Assembly (NCBI GenBank): GCA_031292255.1
Contig: JARLHN010000011.1
Location: forward strand, 1-64,000
DNA length: 64,000 nucleotides
Direction of reading: 5' to 3'
Source of the DNA: Oryzomonas sp.
Lineage (GTDB): Bacteria > Desulfobacterota > Desulfuromonadia > Geobacterales > Pseudopelobacteraceae
Shown here: one piece after another, positions 46,373-54,625 of the stretch
How the letters are laid out: every line of letters starts with the position of its first letter
Position numbering within the stretch: the first letter of the stretch is position 1
Position numbers and translations under genes: made by a program
The notes under the pieces: generated by a model
Seen by the model: the letters and a program-made list of their open reading frames with translations, nothing else
What the model was told of the DNA's origin: nothing
Databases searched by the model: none

Positions 46373-47827
46373 TTATGTTCCTGTGTTGAAATGCATCGGC
46401 ATATCAGAACCAGCAAAATCAAAATGTTCGCCGTGGTCTTTCATCATGAGTTTAAAGGCACTTAACATGTAGGTTTTTTTAAATCCCTCTTCAAGCGCGA
46501 CGATTTCCTGCGCCTTATTGCCGTAGAATTTCATATAACACATTCCGAGAGCCTGCGTGATCTCTTCCATCGTCATGGTATAGGGTTCGATAATGGGGGT
46601 TACCAGATTGTATTTCGCATAGTCGAATACCCTGATCTGGTCTTTCACGTCATTATGGATCGAAGTGAATGGAAATGGAGTAAGTACGGGAAATACGGCA
46701 ATGTCCGGATTTAGATCAATAGCGGCATCAATGTTTTTTTGGACTGAATCCCACGTTTCATTAGGGAACCCAATCATAAAAGATGCTTCTGTCATAATAT
46801 CAGCCGCGCGCAGCAGATTCAAAGCCTGCTTATTCTGCTCGAAATCGGTACCTTTGTTCAGCACATTCAAGTTGTCCTCATCGCCGCTCTCCGCGCCAAG
46901 ATAAACATGGATTATTCCCGCCTCACGGTACTTGTGAAGAATGTCCGCATCTCTGATGATGTCCTCTACCCGCGTCTCAATGAGGATTAGGACACCTAGT
47001 TTACGTTCAATCAATAAATTTAGAAGCAGTTCCCAGCGCTCTCGGTGTTTTGTCGGGTAGGGGTCAATGAGTGTAATGTAGCTAATTTGATAGGTGTCGA
47101 TCAAATGCACTATCTCTTCAATAACGTTTTCAGGCTTCCGACAACGCCAATCATCTCTCCAGAATAGTCTTTGGCTACAAAAGGCACATCCCATATCACA
47201 TCCACGAGAGGTAAGGATCGAAGCCATTCTGCCTGTCGGGGTAATCTTGTATTGATAATCATCCCAATCCAGGAGGTGCCATGCCGGTTTCAGTGCATCA
47301 AGCTCAACAATATGAGTTTGTCTCTCGTTGGCTACAACCTTCCCGTCTTCGCAGTATGCAATTCCTTTGACGCTTTTTGCCGTTCCTTCTGGAATGGCGG
47401 CAAGCAATTGCCTCAATGTTTGTTCCGGTTCCCCCATCAGGATATAATCAACGTGGTTTTGTTTGTCCTCCAAAATCTCATTATACATGAAAGTGGGATG
47501 AGGTCCGCCCAGCAAGGTGACTATTGCCGGGTTTTCTTCTTTGGCAATGTCCAATATTTTCAAAGCGGCAGGGACCGTCGCGGTACTTATGGCTCCGGTT
47601 ACGGGAAGATAGTCTAAGGTCATGACGTAATCGGGTTGATATCGCTGTATCTTCTCCCGGATATTCTCAAATGAATGTTTCTTATTCATAGCATCATAAA
47701 TATTAGTATCATGGCCCTCTTCAAGTGAAACACCTGCCAAATAGGCAATCATAAGTGGCGGCCAATTTCCTATTGACTGTACCCCCCAGCAAAAATATGG
47801 TGCTGTTACAAAAAGAATCTTGCTCAT
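46373..47827 (-). CDS. BchE-like cobalamin-dependent radical SAM protein
   Basis: A 484-residue protein of the B12-binding radical SAM class. The N-terminal part (FVTAPYFCWGVQSIGNWPPL, VTLLGGPHPTFMYNEIL) has the cobalamin-domain fold, and TSRGCDMGCAFCSQRLFW carries the CxxxCxxC cluster motif (near 206-213). RKPENVIEEIVHLI and YLGAESGDEDNLNVLNKGT follow the BchE/P-methylase pattern. BchE itself closes the isocyclic ring of chlorophylls, but no chlorophyll genes are present, so the reaction is unknown. AT-rich, alone, with no obvious partner; probably acquired. Confidence 0.75.
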   Translation of the reverse strand: MSKILFVTAPYFCWGVQSIGNWPPLMIAYLAGVSLEEGHDTNIYDAMNKKHSFENIREKIQRYQPDYVMTLDYLPVTGAISTATVPAALKILDIAKEENPAIVTLLGGPHPTFMYNEILEDKQNHVDYILMGEPEQTLRQLLAAIPEGTAKSVKGIAYCEDGKVVANERQTHIVELDALKPAWHLLDWDDYQYKITPTGRMASILTSRGCDMGCAFCSQRLFWRDDWRCRKPENVIEEIVHLIDTYQISYITLIDPYPTKHRERWELLLNLLIERKLGVLILIETRVEDIIRDADILHKYREAGIIHVYLGAESGDEDNLNVLNKGTDFEQNKQALNLLRAADIMTEASFMIGFPNETWDSVQKNIDAAIDLNPDIAVFPVLTPFPFTSIHNDVKDQIRVFDYAKYNLVTPIIEPYTMTMEEITQALGMCYMKFYGNKAQEIVALEEGFKKTYMLSAFKLMMKDHGEHFDFAGSDMPMHFNTGT

Positions 47828-48297
47828 TTGCTTCCCCTATCCCTGAGTTTTATTTACCAATTATTTTGTATGCCTATGAGCATGTTGTCTTTAAACGACA
47901 GACCGGGCATGTTTTGGTCAGTTTTAACTAGTAGTAAATTAGCAAAGATATGTGAACAGGTGATAAGGGTAATATAAAGTTTTTGTAAGGTTATCGCGGG
48001 GGCTACAGAAGAAGATAATTATACAACAGGTACAAATTCCGATTATGCAGCGAATGTGGAAACTTCCTCATTTTAGTAACACGAAGGCTTGAAAACTCGT
48101 TCTTCCATATCATACTACGCCGCACCATATAAAGAATATTTGTCGTGACGAAAACCAAAATCACCACCATCATCAGTCTGAGATGCAAAACAGCACTATG
48201 GGTTGATGGACGCTTGATGTAACAATGTTATTATCGGGCAAATGGGTATTGCCTCTATTTGCTGTTTGTGATACGGTTTTCAGTGGAGGTGAGCACC
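47828..48297. other. AT-rich gap; last 33 bases duplicated downstream
   Basis: A minus-strand frame at 48003-48188 is hydrophobic and lacks a ribosome binding site, so it is not called. TTTGTGATACGGTTTTCAG (48265-48283) and the ribosome binding site after it match 52193-52219, part of the duplicated flank of the toxin-antitoxin module. Otherwise nothing is seen. Confidence 0.4.
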
Positions 48298-48567
48298 ATG
48301 CTGATCCAAACAGACGCAAGACGCCGCATTACGTTGCCCCCAACGGTCGGGGTCAATCCGGGGGATGCCATTGACCTTGAAATCCTGGATGACGGTCGGA
48401 TTATGCTGATTCCCGTCGAACCGGTGCCGAAACATCAGTTGTGGGCCTGGACAGCCGAGACCAAACAGGCGATCAGCGCATCACTTGCCGACTCAAGGCC
48501 GTCCGTGGTGGTCGAATCCGCCAAAGATGCCGAAAAAGTCGCCGCGAGGTGGTCTGGTGAGGATTGA
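48298..48567 (+). CDS. AbrB/SpoVT-type antitoxin candidate
   Basis: An 89-residue protein. The N-terminus (TDARRRITLPPTVGVNPGDA, IDLEILDDGRIMLIPV) is a swapped-hairpin AbrB domain, a DNA-binding fold common in antitoxins. The C-terminal half is a flexible, charged segment with Trp (WAWTAETKQAISASL) that could wrap the toxin. GGAGGTG stands seven bases before the ATG. The stop overlaps the toxin start by 11 bases, the usual type II arrangement. Confidence 0.72.
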   Translation: MLIQTDARRRITLPPTVGVNPGDAIDLEILDDGRIMLIPVEPVPKHQLWAWTAETKQAISASLADSRPSVVVESAKDAEKVAARWSGED

Positions 48568-48862
48568 AATCCGCCCGGCATTCGATGAAGCCGTCATGTC
48601 TGCCGAACTGCCGATCCGCAAGGCTGCCGCCAAAATGCTCGGATTGCTACAGGAACTCGATCTGCCGCAACTATGGAGTCATCCCGGACTGAATTTCGAG
48701 AAACTGCACGCCATGATTGAACCGTCCACAGGCCGGCAACTCTACTCCCTTCGCGTTACGGGCAGTGCCCGCGCCATTACCTGTCTACTCAACGGGCCAA
48801 CTATTGTGCTGGTCTCCCTTCATATTCAGCATGACAAGGCATACGGAAAAAAAGGAAAATAA
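48557..48862 (+). CDS. RelE/ParE-like toxin candidate
   Basis: A 101-residue basic protein starting at GTG 48557 inside the antitoxin gene. The order (EIRPAFDEAVMSAELPIRKA, PGLNFEKLHAMIE, LYSLRVTGSARAITCLLNG, LVSLHIQHDKAYGKK) follows the helix-strand layout of RelE/YoeB-type ribosome-dependent nucleases, with a HxKAY-like C-terminal motif. Assignment is by pattern only. A perfect 20-base terminator hairpin follows. Confidence 0.65.
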   Translation: MRIEIRPAFDEAVMSAELPIRKAAAKMLGLLQELDLPQLWSHPGLNFEKLHAMIEPSTGRQLYSLRVTGSARAITCLLNGPTIVLVSLHIQHDKAYGKKGK

Positions 48863-48970
48863 AGAATCACCTGAAACGCAACCAGCCGTTCCCATTGACT
48901 GGGAACGGCTGGTTGCGTTTTGCATCATCCAACAGTAGCGGCTACAACAGGCTTATCAGATCCTTGGGGG
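48863..48970. repeat. Direct repeat copy 1 (terminator + 3' end of ppi gene)
   Basis: This segment matches 52229-52335: CACCTGAAACGCAACCAGCC, a hairpin with the same core (AGCCGTTCCC), CATCATCCA, then GCGGCTACAACAGGC and CAGATCCTTG. The last part is the reverse complement of the final codons of the SurA-like gene at 52311, present here without the gene. It flanks the fah-cstA segment on the left. Confidence 0.75.
48874..48922. terminator. Terminator of the toxin-antitoxin operon
   Basis: AAACGCAACCAGCCGTTCCC (48874-48893) and its exact reverse complement (48901-48920) surround a 7-base loop. The stem ends in AAA and TTT, so it can work in both directions, closing the toxin operon on one side and the FAH gene on the other. 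Confidence 0.85.
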
Positions 48971-49016
48971 TTCTAGTTGGTGACCATGCCGACTTCCGGA
49001 CGTGATCGCCAAAAGC

Positions 49017-49895
49017 TCACGCAACGGGATTCTCCAGTACGCCGATACCATCGATCTCTATTCGTACCCGATCACCGGATTTCAAGTATTTCGGGGGATT
49101 AAAACCTACGCCCACACCCACAGAGGTGCCTGTGGCGATGAGGTCGCCGGGATACAATGTAATGCCGGCAGAAATGGTTTCGATCAAAGTGGGAATATCA
49201 AAGATCAGGTCTGAGGTTCGGGCGTCTTGACGCAACTCATCGTTAACCCAGCAGCGTACCCCCGTATCGGTGCCGTTTAGCTCATCGGCAGTCACCAGGC
49301 ATGGCCCCATTGGGCAAAACGTATCGAAGGACTTTCCCATCAGCCATTGCCGGTGGCGCTGTTGCCAGTCGCGAGCCGTCACATCATTGATGATCGTATA
49401 CCCCCATACGTGTTCCATGGCGCTCGCGGCGGGAATACCGTAGCCACCACGGCCGATGACAATCGTCAGTTCGGCTTCGTAGTCGATTGCTTCCGAAACT
49501 CCGGCTGGAATTCGTATGGCAGCATCCGGTGCAATGACGGACTCAGGTACTTTGGAGAATATGATGGGATACCTCGGAATATCGTCACCCGGCTTGGTTA
49601 CACTGGTATCAAAACCGCTGTGCGCAAATTCGCGGGCATGTTCACGGTAGTTTTTGCCGACACAGAATATATTCCGCCGGGGGCGTGGTAAGGGGGCATC
49701 GAGCCTCACTGAGGCTAAAGGCAGAGGTGATCCGGCAAATGCCGGCAGTGGCAAGTTGGTTGCCATCATCTCTATCAGTGCAAGTGCACCAACCTCGCGT
49801 TCGCGTTCACCTAAAGCAAATGGGGTTACGGTACTGCCATCGGGTGACAATAAACCGACATGCCTGGTTCCTGAATACCAATAGGTAATAACTTT
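49017..49895 (-). CDS. Fumarylacetoacetate hydrolase-family protein
   Basis: A 292-residue FAH-fold enzyme; the family hydrolyses or decarboxylates C-C bonds in 2-oxo acids via a metal ion. CVGKNYREHAREF starts the FAH core, YEAELTIVIGR supplies metal-binding acids, and DVTARDWQQRHRQWLMGKSFDTF and LYPGDLIATGTSVGVG are signature segments (each shown in part). GTG 49895 with GAGG five bases upstream is preferred over the ATG at 49925. It lies just downstream of cstA on the same strand (80 bases) and is probably co-transcribed. Confidence 0.85.
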   Translation of the reverse strand, partial: KVITYWYSGTRHVGLLSPDGSTVTPFALGEREREVGALALIEMMATNLPLPAFAGSPLPLASVRLDAPLPRPRRNIFCVGKNYREHAREFAHSGFDTSVTKPGDDIPRYPIIFSKVPESVIAPDAAIRIPAGVSEAIDYEAELTIVIGRGGYGIPAASAMEHVWGYTIINDVTARDWQQRHRQWLMGKSFDTFCPMGPCLVTADELNGTDTGVRCWVNDELRQDARTSDLIFDIPTLIETISAGITLYPGDLIATGTSVGVGVGFNPPKYLKSGDRVRIEIDGIGVLENPVA

Positions 49896-49974
49896 CACTC
49901 GTGCCTCGCAAGTTCTGAGTGGCAAACCGGGGTAATAAATTGTTCATTGCCGGTTTCACTGCATCAGCAAACCT

Positions 49975-51822
49975 CTACTCCTGCAGAGGCAGATGGACCA
50001 ACGTTTCCGTCTGTTCTTCGGCCAGCGCCAGGACCTGATCCCCATAACCATCAGTAACCGTTTTCTCGATTTGCAGCAATGCATACCAACGTCGGAAGGC
50101 CTCGATAAAAACGATCGTCATCAGCAGCATAAGAATTACCGACATGCCTGCTAACAAATAGAGATTCTTCGGAAGGTAGTTTTTGGTGATATTGAGGTAT
50201 CCGGCCCACATGCAGATCGGCATCATGAACAAACCAGGACCTGCGGTCACCCAGGCATATTTGGCCTTGCCAAGTCGGATTAGCATGGTCGTACCGACAA
50301 TGAGTGCACAGGTGGCCAGGAGCTGATTACTCATACCAAACAACGGCCAGATGGTCGCAATATCTCCGGTGTAGACCAGATAACCCCAAGCTGAGGTAAA
50401 TAAGGCACTTGTAAAGATTATGCCGGGTTTCCAGCCATTGTCGGCGAATGGTGCATAGACTTTGCCCAGCATCTCCTGCAGCAGGTAACGTCCTACACGG
50501 GTGCCGGCGTCAACGGCGGTCAGAATGAATACCGCCTCGAACATGATGGCAAAGTGATACCAGTAGGCCATCATCCCCTTCAGGAATGGTACGGTTGAGA
50601 AAATATAGGCCATGCCGACTGCCAGGGAAACCGCACCGCCGGGGCGACCCTGGACCTGTTCGCCTACTTGTGCGGCGAGCGAAGGCAGATGGACCGTGGC
50701 CATATTCAGGGCTGCAAAGGCCTTGGGAGCGGCGTTGATGGCAAAGTAGTCGGCGGGTACAAGTACGCTGGCGGCGATCAGAGCCATGATGGCGACAAAA
50801 CCCTCAACGAGCATGGCGCCGTAACCGACAAACAGGATGTCGCGCTCGTTGGCGATCATCTTTGGCGTGGTGCCGGAGCCGATAATGGCATGAAAACCGG
50901 ACAGGGCTCCGCATGCAATTGTAATGAAGACAAACGGGAACGCCGCACCAGGAATGATTGGTCCACCACCAAAGAAGTACGAGGAGATGGCAGGCATCTG
51001 CAGGTCTGGGTGGATGAAAACGATTCCCAAGGCGAGAAGGGCGATGGTGCCGATTTTGAGATAGGTGGAAAGGTAGTCGCGCGGCACCAGCAGGAACCAG
51101 ACAGGTAGCACTGAAGCAGCAAAGCCATATGCAGGAATGATCAGAGCTAACTGTTTCTTTGAAAAAGTCAGCATTGATGCTAAGGCAGGATCAGCCGCAA
51201 CATACGGACCGGCAAGAATTGACAACACCAGCAGGGTAACGCCGATAATGCTTCCCCCCATAATGTCGCCGGGCCGTACCTTCTGCATATAGACCCCCAT
51301 GATCATGGCGATTGGGATGGTTGCTAAAACGGTAAATGTTCCCCAGGGACTGTTGAACATGGCATTAACTACCGCAATGGAGAGTCCGGCCAAGGTCAGA
51401 ATAAGGATGAAGAGTATCGCAAAGGAGGCCACCTTGCCGGCGACCGTGCCAATCTCGGTTTCGGCGATGACGGAGAGGCTCTTCCCCTTGTGCCGCACAG
51501 ATGCAAACAGCACCACGGCATCGTGTACGCCCCCAGCCAGCACCGCCCCGATAAGAATCCAAAGAGCACCCGGGAGGAAACCAAACTGCGCCGCCAGTAC
51601 CGGTCCAAGCAACGGCCCCGCTGCTGCGATGGCTGCAAAATGATGACCAAACAAAATATACTTGTTGGTCTTCACATAATCATGGCCATCCGCGTACATC
51701 ACGGCTGGCGTAATTCGTTCCTCTCGAAGATTGAGAACTTTGTTGGCTAGGAAGAGTCCGTAGAATCGATAGCTGATTGCAAATAAACATGCAGCGGCAA
51801 AAATGAGTGTCAATGAATTCAT
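49975..51822 (-). CDS. cstA: Carbon starvation protein CstA-type transporter
   Basis: A 615-residue membrane protein with about 15-16 helices. YVKTNKYILFGHHFAAIAAAG (in part) and HAIIGSGTTPKM are conserved family segments. CstA/BtsT proteins import pyruvate or peptides when carbon is scarce; at 615 residues it is nearer the shorter family members than E. coli CstA (about 700). The C-terminus is soluble and short. AAAAGGGGG lies upstream of the ATG. The linked FAH hydrolase may process an imported organic acid (inference). The pair is bracketed by direct repeats. Confidence 0.9.
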   Translation of the reverse strand: MNSLTLIFAAACLFAISYRFYGLFLANKVLNLREERITPAVMYADGHDYVKTNKYILFGHHFAAIAAAGPLLGPVLAAQFGFLPGALWILIGAVLAGGVHDAVVLFASVRHKGKSLSVIAETEIGTVAGKVASFAILFILILTLAGLSIAVVNAMFNSPWGTFTVLATIPIAMIMGVYMQKVRPGDIMGGSIIGVTLLVLSILAGPYVAADPALASMLTFSKKQLALIIPAYGFAASVLPVWFLLVPRDYLSTYLKIGTIALLALGIVFIHPDLQMPAISSYFFGGGPIIPGAAFPFVFITIACGALSGFHAIIGSGTTPKMIANERDILFVGYGAMLVEGFVAIMALIAASVLVPADYFAINAAPKAFAALNMATVHLPSLAAQVGEQVQGRPGGAVSLAVGMAYIFSTVPFLKGMMAYWYHFAIMFEAVFILTAVDAGTRVGRYLLQEMLGKVYAPFADNGWKPGIIFTSALFTSAWGYLVYTGDIATIWPLFGMSNQLLATCALIVGTTMLIRLGKAKYAWVTAGPGLFMMPICMWAGYLNITKNYLPKNLYLLAGMSVILMLLMTIVFIEAFRRWYALLQIEKTVTDGYGDQVLALAEEQTETLVHLPLQE

Positions 51823-52192
51823 TTAGTCCCCCTTTTCTGATGTGCATATTTGATGATTTCTCTGCCACGCTCCTATTACCATTAATAATATCATGTGGTT
51901 GATTGATAAAATATTTCAAAATAGTTTTCCAAGTTTTGAAACTTATTTATATACCAAAAAAGTACGAAAGTAACCCGACATTTCCAGGCTTCGGTTCCGT
52001 GGATGACATCCATTTCCTTGAGACCGCTCAGGCAGGAAGGGGGTTCCAGTGGGGTCTTCCAAGATGTCAGGTTTGTTTTCAAGGCCGGATTTCGGGGACC
52101 AAATCAGCGTCGTCAAGGTGGATGCTTTGCTCATGAGTAACGATTACAACTTGTCCACTTGGAAGTCTGAACCCTGCCGCCACTCCACTGCG
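51823..52192. other. AT-rich to mixed gap, no gene seen
   Basis: This is the upstream region of cstA. A minus-strand frame at 51943-52134 has no domain or ribosome binding site. No convincing promoter pair was identified. Confidence 0.35.
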
Positions 52193-52335
52193 TTTGTGGT
52201 ATGGTTTCAGAGGAGGTGAGCGCCAAACAAAGAACCGCCTGAAACGCAAACAGCCGTTCCCTTTGCCAGGGAACGGCTGTTGTTTGACGTACATCATCCA
52301 GCGGTCGCGGCTACAACAGGCCCTTCAGATCCTTG
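52193..52335. repeat. Scar of the toxin-antitoxin locus (direct repeat copy 2)
   Basis: TTTGTGGTATGGTTTCAG and AGGAGGTGAGCGCC (52193-52224) match the promoter/ribosome binding site region at 48265-48297. They run directly into AAACAAAGAACCGCCTGAAA (52225-52244), which matches AAATAAAGAATCACCTGAAA at the toxin stop (48858-48877). Both genes are missing precisely. The hairpin and the end of the SurA-like gene follow. Confidence 0.75.
52249..52281. terminator. Terminator of the ppi operon
   Basis: AACAGCCGTTCCC (52249-52261) and GGGAACGGCTGTT (52269-52281) form a perfect 13-base stem with a 7-base loop, 30 bases after the stop of the minus-strand SurA-like gene. Confidence 0.75.
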
Positions 52336-53291
52336 ATATCCACGCTGGCCTTGCTGCGCAACTCCTTTGCCCACAGGTTGAAGCGTTCCTCGGACTTCTT
52401 GCGATAGATCGCGTCCTCGATATCGGCCTTGACGCTCTCGAACGGCTTCACCTTGCCCTTGATCCGTTCCTCCAGCTTGATGATGTGGAATCCGGCCGGC
52501 GTAACGACCAGTTCACTGACCTCGCCCGGCTTCATGGCCAGGATGGTCTGTTCCAGCTCCGGCAACATATCGCCTTTTTTGAATATCCCCAGGTCCCCGC
52601 CGTCCTTGCGGGCAGCCGGGTCTTCAGAGTAGCTCTTGGCCAGTTCGACGAAGTCCTTGCCGCTCTTGGCGTCGGCCAGCACCAGCAGGGCGGTGGTCAT
52701 GGCGCGTTTGATCTCCTCGGCCGGGGCCTTCTCGCTGATGCGGAAGAAGATGTGCCGGGCGTGGAAACTCTCCTCTTCCGAGTATTTGGCCAGATTGGCC
52801 TCGTAGTAGTCCCGCATCTCCGACTCGCCCACCTGGATCTTGGAACGGACCTCCATGCTGACCAGCCTGAGCCTCTCAAGCTGTTCCTGCAACTGGGCCT
52901 GGTACTGGTCGAAGGTGAGGCCCTGAGCGGCCAGGGCGGCTTTGAACGCTTCCTGCGAATCGATTTTGTTCTGCCGCTTCACATCCTCGATGGCCTGTTT
53001 GATCTCATCGTCGCCGATCTTGATGTTCAACTCGTGGATCTTCTGTTCCACCAATTTCTTCTCGACCAATTGGTCCAGGACGGCTTGGCGGATCTTGCTG
53101 CGGGCGGCGTCGTCCAGGGGCGACTTCTTCTCCGCTTCCCGCAGAGGCGGCCGGGCTTCCCGGATAACGTCGTTCAGGGTGATGATGTCGTCGTTGACGA
53201 TGGCGGCAATGGCGTTGATCACCTTGGCCTGGGCGCCGGCGGGCGCCAGGAGCAGACAGGAGAACAGCAGGGCAAGCGAGTTTCGTCTCAT
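52311..53291 (-). CDS. SurA-like periplasmic peptidyl-prolyl isomerase
   Basis: A 326-residue secreted chaperone. The signal peptide MRRNSLALLFSCLLLAPAGA is followed by a SurA N-terminal domain (INAIAAIVNDDIITLNDVIR) and one parvulin (PpiC/rotamase) domain at about 175-270 (SFHARHIFFRIS, DGGDLGIFKKGDMLPELE, GFHIIKLEERI). It guides outer-membrane proteins such as the porin. The start at 53291 lacks a strong ribosome binding site but is dictated by the signal peptide. It is the last gene of the run hypothetical-mfd-ppiC-surA. Confidence 0.85.
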   Translation of the reverse strand: MRRNSLALLFSCLLLAPAGAQAKVINAIAAIVNDDIITLNDVIREARPPLREAEKKSPLDDAARSKIRQAVLDQLVEKKLVEQKIHELNIKIGDDEIKQAIEDVKRQNKIDSQEAFKAALAAQGLTFDQYQAQLQEQLERLRLVSMEVRSKIQVGESEMRDYYEANLAKYSEEESFHARHIFFRISEKAPAEEIKRAMTTALLVLADAKSGKDFVELAKSYSEDPAARKDGGDLGIFKKGDMLPELEQTILAMKPGEVSELVVTPAGFHIIKLEERIKGKVKPFESVKADIEDAIYRKKSEERFNLWAKELRSKASVDIKDLKGLL

Positions 53292-53526
53292 AGGCAATGG
53301 TCTTTCATCGGGGAAAGCACGGAAGGGCGGGCAGAGCCCACCCTTCCGGTTAGTATCCCGATTCCACGTCAAGGCTCCATTCTTTCTTGGCTCGTCTTCG
53401 GCTCCTCAACATACGGTCGCGTATGCCATCGTTGCCTCAATCCTCGCCGCCTTGATTTGATCCTTGATGTGCAATCGTTATGAAAATCGTCTGCAATGAC
53501 CGGCCGGGCCGGTCACGCGTTACTTG
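53292..53526. other. Gap between two ppi genes with a dispersed repeat
   Basis: The segment 53394-53490 is a third copy of the intergenic repeat seen at 35200-35375 (minus strand: AAATCAAGGCGGCGAGG, GAGGCAACGATGG, then GTATGTTGAGGAGCCG). It encodes the peptide-like string HIKDQIKAARIEA in one frame. No gene is called. Confidence 0.45.
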
Positions 53527-54474
53527 TTACTTCTTCTCGGGCGCGGCCGGTGCGGCAGGTGCGGCTGCCGGAGCTGCCCCAGGCTTGCTTTCGTCTTTGG
53601 TGGCGCCCATGCTGTTCAGGACGTCTTCCTTGATGTTGATCTTGGCGCTCTTCTTCAACTCGTCCTTGATCTTCTGAAACACTTCCTGCTGTTTAGTCGG
53701 CATGATGGCGGCCTTGATCTGATCCTTCACCTCTTCAAAGGGGCGAACGCCGGCGGGGCGTTTGCCGGTCAGTTTGATGATGTGATAGCCGAAGTCGGAT
53801 TTGACGACGTCGGAGACCTGGCCTTCTTTCAGCGATAGGACAGCTTTCTCGAAGACCGGCACCATGGAGCCTTTGCCGAACCAGCCCAGATCCCCGCCTT
53901 TTGCGGCGGATGAGTCAACAGAGTATTTCTTGGCCAGTTCTTCGAACTTGCCGCCGGCCTTGATCTGGGCCAAAACGTCCTTGGCCTCCTTTTCGGTCTT
54001 GACCAGGATATGGCTGGCTCTGACCTGCTCGCCGGTTTTGAACTTGTCCTTGTTCTGCTCGTAGAATTTCTTCAGGTCGTCGTCGCCAATCTTGGCATCG
54101 GTTTCAACCCTTTTCTTCAGAAACGCTTCGACAATCAAGCGCTTCTTAAGGTCTTCCAGCTTCCGGGCGACCTCCGGGCTCTTGTCCAGGCCGTCCTTGG
54201 CCGCCTGCTGCAGGATCAGCTCGCGGATCACCATGGTGTCCAACATTTCCTTGCGCCCCTGGGGGGTTTCGGCCATGGTTTTCAGGTACTCGGGCAGGTT
54301 CTTCAGCTCGTTGTTGAAATCGCCGGTGGTGATGTTGCTGCCGTTGACTTCGGCCACGACCTGGCCTTCCTTCTTGGTTTCCGTCGATGATCCTGGTGTC
54401 CCCTTTTGGCAGCCGAATATGGCTGTTATGCAGAGGGCTGTGGTGATGAGCTTTGCAGTGGCGATGGCTTTCAC
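53527..54474 (-). CDS. PpiC-type peptidyl-prolyl isomerase lipoprotein
   Basis: A 315-residue foldase. It starts at GTG 54474 with AAAGGAG six bases upstream. The N-terminus is a lipoprotein-type signal ending AIFGC, with an atypical Phe two residues before the Cys. A SurA-like N-terminal helix region (about 40-140) precedes a parvulin domain (about 150-240: RASHILVKTEKEA, GGDLGWFGKGSMVPVFEKA, GYHIIKLTGKRP). The tail is Ala/Pro-rich (PGAAPAAAPAAPAAPEKK), probably a cell-wall or envelope spacer. It resembles PrsA-type foldases. Confidence 0.88.
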   Translation of the reverse strand: MKAIATAKLITTALCITAIFGCQKGTPGSSTETKKEGQVVAEVNGSNITTGDFNNELKNLPEYLKTMAETPQGRKEMLDTMVIRELILQQAAKDGLDKSPEVARKLEDLKKRLIVEAFLKKRVETDAKIGDDDLKKFYEQNKDKFKTGEQVRASHILVKTEKEAKDVLAQIKAGGKFEELAKKYSVDSSAAKGGDLGWFGKGSMVPVFEKAVLSLKEGQVSDVVKSDFGYHIIKLTGKRPAGVRPFEEVKDQIKAAIMPTKQQEVFQKIKDELKKSAKINIKEDVLNSMGATKDESKPGAAPAAAPAAPAAPEKK

Positions 54475-54625
54475 GGAATCTCCTTTATTGGGTAGGGGTA
54501 ATGTTGTTAAAAACTTTAAAAAACTAGCATACACTGGTCTTGGTGTGCAACTCTTTTCGTGCGGTGCCGGGGGGCTTTTTTCGTCATCCGTGCCGTCTCC
54601 GCGCAGCCCTCCTTCACCGGGACGG

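Noticed and set aside
48003..48188. Minus-strand 61-codon hydrophobic frame
   Set aside because: AT-rich gaps give such frames by chance; no start signal.
51943..52134. Minus-strand 63-codon frame upstream of cstA
   Set aside because: No ribosome binding site, and no pattern beyond chance open frame.
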